Source: Iris pallida
Taxonomy: Eukaryota; Streptophyta; Magnoliopsida; Asparagales; Iridaceae
Direction of reading: 5' to 3'
Length of the DNA stretch: 64,000 nucleotides
Assembly: GCA_029216955.1 (NCBI GenBank)
Contig: JANAVB010016199.1
Coordinates: 9,733,960 to 9,797,959, forward strand
The notes under the pieces were generated by a model, which worked only from the letters and a program-made list of their open reading frames with translations, made no database searches and had not been told where the DNA came from. Shown one piece after another: positions 50,173 to 61,027 of the stretch (its first letter is position 1; the number at the start of each line of letters is the position of its first letter). Both the position numbers and the translations under genes were made by a program.

Positions 50173-50201
50173 CGTCATTAAAGGGTATTTTTGTTGTAGT
50201 G
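50173..50201 (-). repeat. CACTA-2 right terminal inverted repeat
   Basis: 29 bp ending gtagtg at 50201; preceded by cgtcattaaa and cgtcatagat subterminal motifs from about 50095. Confidence 0.95.
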
Positions 50202-50420
50202 ATGATTTAGGGTTGGTCTTGGGTCATCTTCTCCCATAAAATCGATAGGATTTCTACCTATCATGGTCGGAGCCACGTTTGGGTTGGTCTTTGGGGTCTC
50301 TTCGATATTTTTCTCCAGTGATGCTGTAGCGGCATGAACTTCCTCTGACGATCTAGCTGTCGACGAAGTGGCAAGCTTCTTGCCCTTAGCTGAGGCGGCG
50401 GCCTTGCTCTTGGGTGCCAT
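50202..50420 (-). pseudogene. Antisense gene, first exon
   Basis: ATG at 50420 gives MAPKSKAAASAKGKKLATSS, a Lys/Ala/Ser-rich start. The frame continues through TSSTARSSEEVHAATASLEK to IGRNPIDFMGEDDPRPTLNH, where CACTA-2 interrupts it. This start is chosen because it follows a TATA box by about 85 bp and precedes the only open frame on this strand. The rest of the gene lies at 36893-32933, on the other side of the transposon. Confidence 0.7.
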
Positions 50421-50504
50421 TTGCTTGAAGTAATTTTGAAGATAAAAGAAGATGAGATTGAGAAACGAAAGAGATGAGTAAAGTTCTCTCTCTTCCAACA
50501 GAGT

Positions 50505-50516
50505 CCTATTTATAGG
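50505..50516 (-). promoter_or_regulatory. TATA box of the antisense gene
   Basis: On minus: cctataaatagg, 85 bp upstream of the ATG at 50420, followed by a CT/GA-rich leader. It is a good plant TATA consensus and implies the antisense gene had its own promoter, independent of the LTRs. Confidence 0.7.
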
Positions 50517-50544
50517 AAACTCAAAAGTTGATTCAAATTCTTGA

Positions 50545-50640
50545 AGTGACTGTTGGGTATCCCAAATTTTACGCTCATGACTGTTGGGTATCCCTAATTT
50601 TACGCTGATGACTATTGTACATCCCAGACTTTACGCTTCT
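50545..50640 (-). repeat. Three tandem 34-36-bp repeats upstream of the antisense TATA box
   Basis: tgactgttgggtatcccaaattttacgctca, a second near-identical unit and a third diverged one; each includes TTTACGC. They lie about 30-130 bp upstream of the TATA box, where promoter elements would be expected. Confidence 0.7.
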
Positions 50641-50670
50641 GTTCAAAGTATTTCAAATATTAGAAAATTT

Positions 50671-50690
50671 AAAAACTTTGAAGGGGGTCG
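50671..50690 (+). other. Polypurine tract of the Tat element
   Basis: aaaaactttgaagggggtcg lies immediately before the 3' LTR. The gaaggggg core is the expected plus-strand primer for reverse transcription. Confidence 0.7.
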
Positions 50691-51735
50691 TGTAGAAGCG
50701 TAAATAAATTTAGTAGACTAAATCAAGGAAGTTGAGATATTTACGTAAAGGTCAAACTGAGTCAAACTCAAAGTCTACGCACGGGTTAAATTCAAACTTT
50801 ACGCGAAGACAGTTTCACTCTCTACGCGAAGAATGAGCTGTCCATGCTGCATTAAATGCACGAAGATACTGTTCTGATAGATTGATTCTCTGACAAATAA
50901 TTGCACAGAAGCCAAGAAAATTGTTGTTTAGTGTGCCAATGAGCTGCTTTACGCTTGAGGAACAGCCTCCTCTTTACGCATAAGAGTTATTTGAGCTTTT
51001 ACGCTCAAGGCTATCTCAGCTGCTCTTTTTGCGCGTAGAGTTTATTTGAGTCTTTACGCTCAAGGCTATTTTTGGTCGCTTTACGCAGGAAGCTTACTTT
51101 GAGCTATTTTACGCTCAGACATGCCTAAACAGCATCCCTTACGTACAGTCAGTTCTGATTGTGTGGGAATATGGTTTTCTGACGTGGCCTTCATGTCACA
51201 CTTCTCGAAGAACGTGTGTACGTGTTCTCCTTATTTTATTGGATTATGGGACACGTGTTAACATGCGTAGAGGCCAATTTTTGTACGTGGGTGACACTTA
51301 TTCTACTAGCCTGCGTAGAGACCCAATATTAGTGCTTTTTACGCACAGAAGACAGGTCTATATAAAGACTTCTTTTTTAAAGAAGAAGGACTGGATTTTG
51401 GAGACCAGATATCTTGAGAGAATTCATACTTTCAGAGCAAAGTAATTTTCCAGAGCATTTCTCTTCAACTTTTTTTAAGAACAGAGTGAAGCAAAGTTGG
51501 AAAGCATTCGACCGTGCCATCAGTGCCAATTGTGTCGATACCTTTCTGATGACTTAGTTCTTCCAGTTGTTCATCTCCAAGCAGTTTTCTTCATCATTAT
51601 CGTGTGGTCCAAGGAACAAATTAATCGCTCTCAGATCAGACTTCCATAGCAATACTCTCCAGAATTTACTTGTACTTTTGTACATTTTCTCTCGTTTTCT
51701 TTCAAAAGCCTTAGGGCATTTTGTTAAGTGAAACA
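50691..51735 (+). repeat. Tat 3' LTR
   Basis: 1045 bp; about 95 percent identical to the 5' LTR by eye, with small indels near 51388 and 51543. It retains the TTTACGC hairpin array and is followed by the target duplication ATGCA (51736-51740). Confidence 0.95.
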
Positions 51736-53830
51736 ATGCACATGGGTATTTCTCCTACGCATGGACTGAAGATGTAGTGCTTGTCTCGCATTGGCCAAAA
51801 ACCCATGCACCTTAGGTGCCATGCGCCAATTTTCCATGCTCATGATTGAGACGTGCGCCAACTGGTGTCATGTGCCTATTTGGGGCCCTGTGCCATTTTC
51901 TACGAGTCAGGCTGATGCGCGCATGACTATGCCATGAGCCTGTCCATGTCATGTGTCAGGATGGCCTGTGTCTGGCCATGCCATGTGCCTACTTTCTCGT
52001 GTGTACGGATTTATCATACGCCTGCTCACCCATGTGCTGGATATGCCTATGCGCTTAGACCCACCCTCTAGACTCGATTTGTCCATGCGCTCGGGACCCT
52101 TATACGCTGGTTCTGCTGGACTTGTATTTTGGTATTTACGTTGCCATGCGCCTATGTGACCCATGCGTCCGTGTGATCCATGTGCCTATGTGTACCCATG
52201 GCATGTATACCGAGTGGATTCTAAGTGACTAATCCATGTGCATGTGTGACCATGTTCCTGACTTGATTACCTGTACTATGCTGGTACTATTTTATGCATG
52301 TACTGATGTACAACTATGTCAGCACTGAGGTGTTATCCTATGTGAGCACCAAGGTGCTAATCTACGTGCTAAGAGATCCCACAAGTTATATGTCAGTACA
52401 ATCGTATTTTCCAGCACAATCATGGTTAGTGGTCAGCAACATCGACGTGGTATGATGATTGATGGTTTGATGCATTACACTGAGGATGTATCTAGAATTG
52501 GGACTCTATGAGCCATTCTGGATCCATACTTAGAGTACTCATACCAAGGTACGACATCTAGAAGGAGGATTATGTGACCACGGCATGTAATTCCAAACAA
52601 AAGTAGGGTTAATCTAGGTAACTCAAGTGGATGGAAGCATAGGAATGGAATGAAAACTCGAGGTCGTTCATTACCGGCCCTGTCGGACAATTGTCTGGGA
52701 GTACAAGGCTGGCTACCATAGATATTGTATATTAATTCATACTAGCGGGGTGTAGTATCTGATTACATGTATCGAGCTAATATCTCCCTATAGGAGGACT
52801 GGAACTGCTACTGATTTCTTCAGCACGGTGGCCTTACAAGGGACCGGTGTATTCTACGTGCTATGTGATGTGCGTTAATAATGGTTCAGTTAGCCCGGCT
52901 CGTGTATGATACGATCTGAGGATTCCCATATATAAGCATTACTGGGATAACCCAAGCTAACCATAAAAAGCCGTAGGACTGATTGGCCGCTTGTAAACTG
53001 ACTTGCTTGTGATATGTTTCATTCTGTTAGTAGCTGAGGAGCACAGACTGTCATGGGACAAGGTCCAACCCATGTCATTGTTTAGTTGTTGGGTTGGACT
53101 ACTGTACTATGACATGCTATGGTTATAGGATGTATTTTATCTTGGTATGATATTGGCACCCTTTGTCTTTGTTTGATTTTAAGGGTGTCGTATGGCCTCG
53201 ATGACATGGTATAAGCTTATAATCTTTGCCCATGTCTTACTTGTTACTCTGGATTTGTCTATTTTATATGTGCTCCCTTGTGGTACTTGTTATTCGGGGT
53301 TGACCCTACTGGTTCTGTTTGGCCAGATCTCGTAGCAGCGCCTGAGGATCCAGCTTTCTTCCCTGAAGATGGTGCATACTAGAAGCATGGTTGTCTGAGG
53401 ACTCGAGTTGTTTTCTTCTCTACCACTTTTATATCATCAATTTTGTACTTGACATTTAGCCACCGGCACTTGTTTAGCTGGCTGTTCTGGATATTCGTTT
53501 TCTTTTACATAATTGTAATTAAATCAAACTACAGCTGACTATGGTTATGTACTATTGACTCTACGGGCTTGCTAGTATCTCGTGCATCTAGTTCTTATGA
53601 TCATTTTGATGAAGCGTCGGGAATGCCTTACTGTTTTATCTTACATGCTCATTAATTGTTGATTCTTGCTTGAATGATTAAGACATAGTTGTTCCATGAG
53701 ACCCTAGATGACCTGATTATAGCATGTACCCCAAGTCTAGCGACAGCTATGATTGTCGTACGACGTTTTTGTACCTTATATGAGGTAGCTGGCCATGTCC
53801 ATCTCCGTATTACGATATTGGGGCATGACA
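51736..53830 (+). mobile_element. Right part of the probable chromovirus LTR
   Basis: Resumes after the ATGCA duplication. It has many atgcgcc/catgtgcc strings at 51740-52250, no coding frame and an end-like sequence gggcatgaca at 53821-53830, as in many gypsy LTRs. Together with 20285-20903 the LTR would be about 2.7 kb. Confidence 0.5.
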
Positions 53831-53960
53831 AGGTTTTAGATGACCTGATTGTAGTATGTACCCCAAGTCTGGCGACAGCTGTGATTGCTGTATGATGTCT
53901 TCGTACCTTATTATAGGAGTCTCAATCAAAATATGTTCCATTTGATCTCTTAATTTGTCT
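53703..53960 (+). repeat. About 130-bp tandem duplication at the LTR end
   Basis: tagatgacctgattatagca with about 60 further bases (53705 on) recurs at 53835 on with substitutions (atgtaccccaagtct, gcgacagct). The usual methionine-tRNA primer site of chromoviruses is not visible here, so this duplication may have displaced it. Confidence 0.65.
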
Positions 53961-54049
53961 TCTCGTTCGTACCTTGATTGTTAACTTGTTTTCATCCTCG
54001 TTCCTTCTTGTCCTGTCATTTGATATCTTGTATCCTTCCCAATAGGGGT

Positions 54050-56211
54050 GCCTCATTCTCAATAGTTGGCAGGGACGGCATGGAGGAACATCCAGTAGAG
54101 CATGGTTCGACGGGGCATCCGCAAGAGGCAGTACCTTCTCCGATTTGGATTTGTATTGAGACAGTAGAAGAGCCAGCTGACCCATGGGTTCCATAGTTTC
54201 CTGTACCCCTAGTAATGCTAATAGTAGCACCAGTGCCTTATTCTGCAACACTCATGGAGATCATATGACGATTGCTGGCAATACAGCAACATCAGATGGC
54301 AGTCTAGCAACATCAACAGACACGATAACAGGAGCAGAATGCTTTAATAAATCAGGGTTTATTGACAGCCTTAGAAAGGAGTGAGGAGGCTGATTCGAGT
54401 GCGCCTACAAGATTCGGTCGGCTTGACCTGAGGTACTTTGATGGCACGAAGGATGCCATTAATACAGATGCTTGGCTTCAGGATATCAAGGCGATCTTAG
54501 CAACGACTATGGTTCTAGCAGATGAGCAGGTGGATCAGGTACGATTGTTGCTTCAGGATACTGGTGGGCTTCGGTAGAGGTTGGCATGAGGCCTATGTTC
54601 CTTGGTATAGCTTCAAGTCAAGATTCAAGTCCAAGTACTATGGTGTAGTAGCACAGTATGAGCTTTAGTAATGATTTATCAGTCTTAAGTAGACTGGTTG
54701 GATAGCGGATGGGTACGCAGCCTGCAAGCTGAATCAGTTTTCCCTGACTATGGTGGCTACGGAGCCAGAGAAGGCTATAAGGCTCCAACATGGGCTTCAT
54801 CTCGAGATTCTATAACTGGTATAGGGGCACGACTACCAGACTTTTGATGTAGTTTTTACAGCAGCTCGGAGGTACGAGCTTACCCAGCAGAGATTATCGT
54901 CTAGGACTGCAGGCTAGAAGAAGTCTCATGCCCAGAGTGGAGGAGGAGGACCAGTATAGCAAATGTCAACACCAGCACCCGATATTCGTATCCATGAGTC
55001 GGGAACGCTATAGAGGCTGATGGTATCAGCGATAACAACACCAGTTCAGCAGCAACAGCCGAGGCACCAGCAACAGCAGCAGTACTACGGGCGCTGGAAG
55101 GATGTACTTATTACGATAAGGGAGGGCACACCAAGGACATATGTCAGGCAGCGAATGGGTTATGTATGAGATGTGGTGGTCCAGACCGCAGGATAGCTAA
55201 TTGTCCGATGATGCAGAGGCCAAGAGGGTCGGTTCAACAGTTTTCGACGTTGCCAACTCCAGGGGAAGCACCGATTAGAGGGTCAATACTAGCAGTAAGA
55301 ACATTAGCCCATTGTTCATTACCAACACAGGTCCAGATGTTTGAGTAGAGATAACAGTAGGGCCAGTAGAGGCTGTAATATCATGGCCAAGGGAGGAAGC
55401 AGCGAGAAGCTAGCAATGCCAGGGTCAGGCTTGACTCTGGGGGAGGCATCAGCATCAGGCGACGTAGTTGTAGGTAATGTTTTCATCGCATCTTTTTCTG
55501 TAGTAGCATTATTTGGTTCATGAACTTTATATTCTTTTGTATCTACACGATTTGTGACGCGTATTAGATTGGAGTTCGAGACATTACTAGAGAGATAAAT
55601 ATACTCACTGTTAATAGTCTCGTAGAGTTAGCTGAGTTTGCTTAGCAAGTTCGATTATAGTGTAGGCATTTATTACCCACAAGGTTAATAGAGTTCGTTA
55701 TAGGTAACTTTGATATCATCCTGGGCATGGACTGGCTGACAGATAGTCATGCTATGATAGATTGTCGAGGAGGTAAAGTATGGTTTAGTATTTCGGGCAT
55801 AGAGAAGTTTTTCTTTTTTCGATCATTAGAGAAGTTTTCTATGGGAGTGATTGCAGCATCAGTAGCAGAGCAAGAGTAGATTCCAAGAGTGGTCAGAGAG
55901 TTTCTTGATGTATTTTCTGATAAGCTTCTAGGGATACCACCAATTAGGGATGTGGAGTTTTGTATCAAGTTGATCCCTAGACGAAGCCTATATTTAGCAG
56001 AGTTTACAGAATATAGCAGTTAGAGTTGGTCAAGCTGTATCACCAGGTGGAAGAACTGAAGGCAAAAAAGTTTATCCGAGATAGTGAATTGCCCTGGGGA
56101 GCACCGATGATTCTAGTGCCCAAGAAGGAAGGATCGACGCGGATGTGCATTGATAACCGATAATTGAATGCAGTGATAGTGAAAAACAAATACCCACTAC
56201 CAAGGATTGAT
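54050..56211 (+). pseudogene. Chromovirus gag-pol, truncated in reverse transcriptase
   Basis: Ty3/gypsy of the chromovirus type. Gag: SSAPTRFGRLDLRYFDGTKD, AWLQDIKAIL (54400-54510), FDVVFTAARRYELTQQRLSS (about 54843-54905), zinc knuckles YYDKGGHTKDIC and CMRCGGPDRRIANCP (55110-55215). Protease region about 55450-55760, with IILGMDWLTDSHAMIDC. Reverse transcriptase: VREFLDVFSDKLLGIPPIRD (about 55890), PWGAPMILVPKKEGSTRMCI (56095-56150), ending KNKYPLPRID at 56211 where a new LTR-like sequence begins. Many stops and shifts. RNase H, integrase and chromodomain are absent. Confidence 0.82.
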
Positions 56212-57700
56212 GTAACATCCACATTTCCAGAATAGTAGTATTTTTGTCTTTTCCTATTTTCTACCAATTTAAAAATTATATTTCATATTAATTGTAATGA
56301 TTGTATTTTAATTTTAAATTCCCATGATTGGTATTACCTATAATTAAAATATATGATGTAGTTAGTTGCTAGTTGTAGCTACTAGTTAGACTAGTTGTTA
56401 GTGAACCTAGATGGACCCAACTAGACTAGTCATGACACCATTAGTGAATCCATTAGTTAGACTTGGTGCACCCATTAGTTAGAGAGCAATGAGTAAGAAA
56501 AATCATTCTTTTAGTTAGTGAAACCTTCCTTAATTAAACCACTTTCTAAAATAAACCTTCATAGCCCATTGTGAGGGCTATTTGGGAACTTTACATTGCA
56601 TTTAGGGTTAGGAATAGTGGCTGGTCATATGCCCTATAAAACTCCTTTTTAACATTTATTAGCCTCCACAAACCCTAATTTGCCTCCTCTCTATTTTCTT
56701 TTTATTTGAGAAGAAGACCCAATCTCTACCATTCCCAAATTGATTTCCAACCCATTCCTAGTGTCATCTCAAGGAGGCTTGAGCTCGGATTAGCAAGAAG
56801 GAAGCATTGGATGGAGTGGAGCTTGAAGGAGGTGTCCATTCTTGAAGGTTGTGTCCATTTGTGTCCCTTTTTGGCCATTGTATTGAGAATCCATCTTCCG
56901 ATAGGTAAAATCTGAAATTAAACCCTTGTATTGATTCAAATTAGTGTAATTAGTCATTAAGAAATCACTCATGCATTAGGACTACCCATGGGGAGAAGTT
57001 TGGGCTTCATTGGACCCATTTTGAGACTTTTACATAAGTTTTTGTGTCTATTTTGGAGAAACTTCGAGATTGGCTCACCAAGTGTTTGCCATTAGGTTAG
57101 GTGGGTCTAATTGGACTTGTTAGAGTATTGTGATGCTAACCATGTGTCCACAATTGGATACAGTAGGACACGAGATAATTTTGGGGCTTTCCCTTCGAAA
57201 CGAGTACCCCACACATGTGGGATTTTTGCCATAACACTTGGATTGATGTGTTAGCACTTAGTTTAGACTCTAATTGTTATTTAGAACTTGTTAGTAGGCT
57301 TGGGGTTGGTTTTGGTTAGGATTGGATTGTGTATCTTGACTGTATCCTAGCATATCACACTAGTACCCACCACGTATTTGATGTATTGTCCATTAGTATA
57401 TGTTATATTCTAATTTGTACATATATGTATGTATATATATTCATTTTAGAGTGCTATGTATAGGTACAAGTGTATAGATAATATAGTGTAGGGAATGTAT
57501 CTTGTATACATATGTGTTGTAGGTATATAGGATTGTATACATGAGCATGTGTAGGCCTAGATACATGGATAAGTGGATGTGTATAGCCATATAGGGGAAT
57601 GTGAGAAAGTTGTGTAGACAGGTGCCTGGTGAGTTATAAGCGTGTGTTGACCTGGGCATGTAGTTAGTGCATCAGTTTCATTGAACTAACTTGGAAAAAC
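56212..57700 (+). mobile_element. LTR-like sequence inserted in chromovirus reverse transcriptase
   Basis: Starts tgtaacatccacatttcc, the common TGTAACATCC-type opening of plant gypsy LTRs, exactly where the reverse transcriptase frame stops. It has a TATA box (ctataaaact, from 56634) and a leader with cctctctattttc. No end, partner LTR or target duplication was found, so it may be a truncated or solo LTR. Confidence 0.55.
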
Positions 57701-59733
57701 TTCCTCTTTGTTGATCATTCCCAATAGTTCTCCTGTGAAGACACAAGACAAAATCAGACAAACAGTACTTTGTGACCTATAATATGTATGGTCCTCTCTT
57801 ATTCATCTATGATCGTACTGCACATCAAATTGATCTGTTCTTTAATTCTAAATATAGCAGTATTGCGAATTATGGTTGCCAATCTGTTAGCCATTCTCAC
57901 CTGACTACTTATTACATCCCGAGCCTACTACAAGAGCATTCATTATTTTGTTTGCAACCCTTCTTGGGTCCCATATTTACCCTTATTGTTGCTTATAGGA
58001 ATGATTATTTTCTTTCCTAAAAACTATGATTGTTGTTTCCCAAATACTTGTGTCTCTAGTAGTTATAGAGGAAGATCCACACAAGTGGATTTCATGAGGA
58101 AACTGTTTAGAGTGACTCCTTATAAGAGATTCACTCCACTGAGGCTAGCATCCAGTAGATACCAGAGGGCCAAAGGGTTTGGAGTAGATAGGAGGTCGGG
58201 TACAGTGTGTGCACCTGTGCAAGCATGCACATGGGCATGTTTGCATATGCAGCAGTAAAGAGGGATCGGTAACAGAGAAATAGGGAAGGGCATGTGCTTT
58301 GGGTGGCAACAGGAGTTTGATTTGCTGCAGTAGTAGTTAGGAATAGACAGGAAAAGAGGGGAGTATAGGAAATTAGGAAATTCCTGTAGGTAATAGTGCA
58401 TGTGAAGAGTGCTTAGTGTGTCTTGTGTATCAGATATCAATAGGATGTGTAGAGGAGTGTCTACCTGTATTAGAGGGTGTCTCCTAAGGGGTGTGTGTGT
58501 AATAGTCGGATACCCAAATATTTGGCAGCTTGGCGGGGGAAGTTCCCTATAGGGCACTTACTCACTTGATTTCAGTCGACTGAAGAAGGGAAGGGAATTC
58601 CTTGTTTTAAGAGCAATGACTAGGGGTTTAGTTGGCCAGTAGGATGGTAGTTTGGGCGGGGTACTGCCCCGGCTGCACTTCTAGGAGGTTAGGGACTTAG
58701 TGTCACGGTATAGCAGGGCATTAGCAACAGCACCAGAGTGTGGGTCAGGCAGGTGTAGAGGGGAAGAGTCATCTGCACAGCAGTAAAGTAGGGTTCATGT
58801 GTAGGTTGATAGGTAGGGGAGGCAGCAGCAGGAAATTAGGGTCAAATGGTAGGCAGTCGGCTAGTATCAGTTAGGATAGTGTAGTTATGTGGGGTGTGTG
58901 TGTGTATGTATGTGTGTGTATGTATGTGTGTGTGTGTTTTGATGAATGCTAATGTGTGTGCTAGTGAAGTGGGGAAATTTCCTTCCATACAGCACAAGTT
59001 GGGAGTGAACTGATAAGGGGGAGGAAAGGCATAGGCAGTGGAGAAGAATAGAGGCATGTCTGTTGTTGGCAGCAAGCCAAGGGGAGCCTGTGCATAGGTA
59101 GATGCACAGGCAGGGTTCCCTGCAGTCGAGGCTGTCCAAGTTGTAAGCAACTGCACAAGTGTTAACAGAGGGTACATCAGTGCACTTTTGTACTATGGTT
59201 GACCAGCAGTACACATCTGCCTTTAGGGGCAGCATAGTAGGGGGAACCTAGTACCTGTGCACATAAGTGCACATGATAAATATAACAGCAGTAGTAGAAA
59301 TAAGCATGAGGTGAGGGGGTTCTGGTCTGCACGTTTAAGGATATCTCTGGCTACACAGGAAGGAGTGTGGTAGAGTGCTGTATTTATGAGTACAGACTAG
59401 TGTTTGTGTTTGTAAGTGTTATCCAAGGATATTCCTAGGAATAAGTAGAGGAATGGGGTATATTAGATTGGGGAAAATTAGTTAGGATAAAGGATAAAGG
59501 GTAAAGGTTTAAGTTAAACTGTCAAGTGAGATATAGGTAATAGGCGTCACATATGAAATCATAAAGTCTACCATTATGGGGTAAGGGTATGTAATATAAT
59601 TGAATGCCATGGGTATAACATATCAAAGGGATTGAGGACCTTACCTTGCATATGCATCAAGGTTAAGGGTAGATATCATGATTGGTGAGTCTCCTAGTTT
59701 CAAGTGTTATTACCTAAGATACATGTCATGTAG

Positions 59734-59736
<3 letters not shown>
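57701..59736. other. Noncoding stretch, unassigned
   Basis: Frames at 57772-58020 and 57986-58258 have no recognisable family. 58890-58935 is a (tgtg/tgta)n run. 58560-59400 is G-rich on plus and without coding signal. The reverse transcriptase frame of the chromovirus does not resume here. Confidence 0.4.
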
Positions 59737-59783
<47 letters not shown>

Positions 59784-59828
59784 TAATATATATATTTTTT
59801 AATAAAAAAATATATATATATATATATT

Positions 59829-59902
<74 letters not shown>
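59737..59902. repeat. Compound (AT)n microsatellite
   Basis: Two long AT runs (59737-59774 and 59837-59902) separated by T- and A-rich tracts that can pair with each other. It yields meaningless Ile-Tyr frames on both strands. Confidence 0.95.
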
Positions 59903-59905
<3 letters not shown>

Positions 59906-60597
59906 CATATCATAGATAGTAGGTAATGGGGCATAGGGATACCTAAGTGTAGGATAATAGGTTATGTGTATATATGTAAGGTTACTCCAGATAGTAAGAT
60001 ACATAGGAAATTGGGTAATTTTGCTAAGGTATCGAATCATAGAGCCTATTGCCATACTATATAAGTAGATACGTAGTATATGGACCCAATACCCTAGGGA
60101 TGGGCTCATATAACCTAGAAATAGCTAGTTTGACCTAGTTTGACCTCAAGATGACCTAGTTTGACTAATTTGACCTAGAAATGACTATATGACCTAGATT
60201 TAGATTAGATTGACTTGTATTCATTCTAAAACTTAGTATTGATGTAATATTCCATATTTAGGTCTTCGAGACACCATATCGAAAGTTGTTGATACTAGAC
60301 ACCGGATCTCAGGCGAGTACATTCTCTGATAATTTTATGTTTATGATTTTTTATATATTTCTTGTATTTAGTGTAGATATTCTTGATTTCTTGACACATT
60401 AGTTACACGGATTGGTATTTCCATATCTCGTCATGAGATGTTATTCACGTATGTCTTGGTATACCCTGTACAAGCTCCATTATTGTTCTTGTGCATTGTA
60501 TGGGCACCGATTCCTGTAAAGGCTCGCTACCTTCTTAGATAATCTTGTGCCATAATGTGCCATGGTTGGATCCAATGTACCAGTCGGAGGAAGGGAG
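59903..60597. other. Noncoding, LTR-like U5/R text
   Basis: 60120-60200 is a run of tgacctagttt-type repeats. 60240-60330 (cttcgagacacc, ggatctcaggcgagtac) resembles the R/U5 part of gypsy LTRs. No boundary found. Confidence 0.4.
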
Positions 60598-60984
60598 TGT
60601 AGGACCGTTGAGCACCTCTAGAGGGGTGAATATAGTGTGTGTGAGTGCAGCAGAAAGTAATCATTAATTAAAATATTAAGCAGTTATATACTATGGCAGA
60701 TAAAAGACGGTAAACAAAAAATGGTAAAATAAGAGTCAAGAATTCAAACTCAGTGACACAGCGATATATACTGGTTTTCCTCTGAGAGGACTAGTCCAGG
60801 CGCGAGTACTCTTGCTTGCTATTAATCCACTATGACACAAGCTTTAACTGAGAGCTTGCAACTCTTACAACACCGTGCTTGGTGATAAGTGCACGACCGA
60901 TTTCACAACACCGTGCTTGACAACGAGCCCATGACCGACTCCAGAAGGTAATTAGAGAACTAGAACGTTTTCTGAATACAGCCC
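60598..60984 (+). mobile_element. Fragment of a plant LTR (ctctagaggggtgaata type)
   Basis: tgtaggaccgttgagcacct followed by ctagaggggtgaatatagtg, and further on gacacagcgatatatactgg and cctctgagaggactagtcca; this arrangement is common in plant LTR retrotransposons. No coding. It ends where the Tat-like LTR starts. Confidence 0.45.
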
Positions 60985-61027
60985 TGTAGAAGCATGGAAA
61001 AGATAGAGTTTATGCGGATCATCATTC

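Larger units (their letters stand above)
37419..50201 (-). mobile_element. CACTA (En/Spm) DNA transposon, CACTA-2, complete
   Basis: Left end CACTACAACAGAAATACCCT and right end (on minus) CACTACAACAAAAATACCCT; the terminal inverted repeats run 29 bp with one mismatch. Flanks are the 3-bp duplication ATG (37416-37418 and 50202-50204). Length 12,783 bp. Genes are on minus: TNP2 transposase first (47969-44519), then the second gene with a C48-type peptidase domain (42651-39898). Both ends have aatgacgg/ccgtcatt subterminal repeats. It is younger than the Tat element in which it sits and much better preserved than CACTA-1. Confidence 0.96.
20904..51735 (+). mobile_element. Tat-lineage Ty3/gypsy LTR retrotransposon with two nested insertions
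   Basis: Both LTRs begin TGTAGAAGCG (20904 and 50691) and end in aaaca (21941 and 51735). The flanks are a perfect 5-bp duplication, ATGCA. The total span is 30,832 bp; removing the solo LTR (25453-26541) and CACTA-2 (37419-50201) leaves about 17 kb. Tat lineage is inferred from pol: a gypsy-type RNase H is followed by a second, archaeal-type RNase H before integrase. LTRs differ at about 53 of 1035 compared positions by eye (about 5 percent), so insertion is not recent. Every coding frame carries stops or frameshifts. An antisense spliced gene occupies the region between integrase and the 3' LTR. Confidence 0.93.

Noticed and set aside
57772..58020. Plus-strand frame of 82 residues with hydrophobic stretches
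   Set aside because: No recognisable family, no promoter or splice context, repeat-rich surroundings.
59678..60109. Ile-Tyr repeat frames on both strands
   Set aside because: Direct translation of (AT)n.
60244..60300. tgtaatattcc as the partner LTR start for 56212
   Set aside because: Only the first dozen bases resemble the start at 56212; the sequences diverge completely afterwards.
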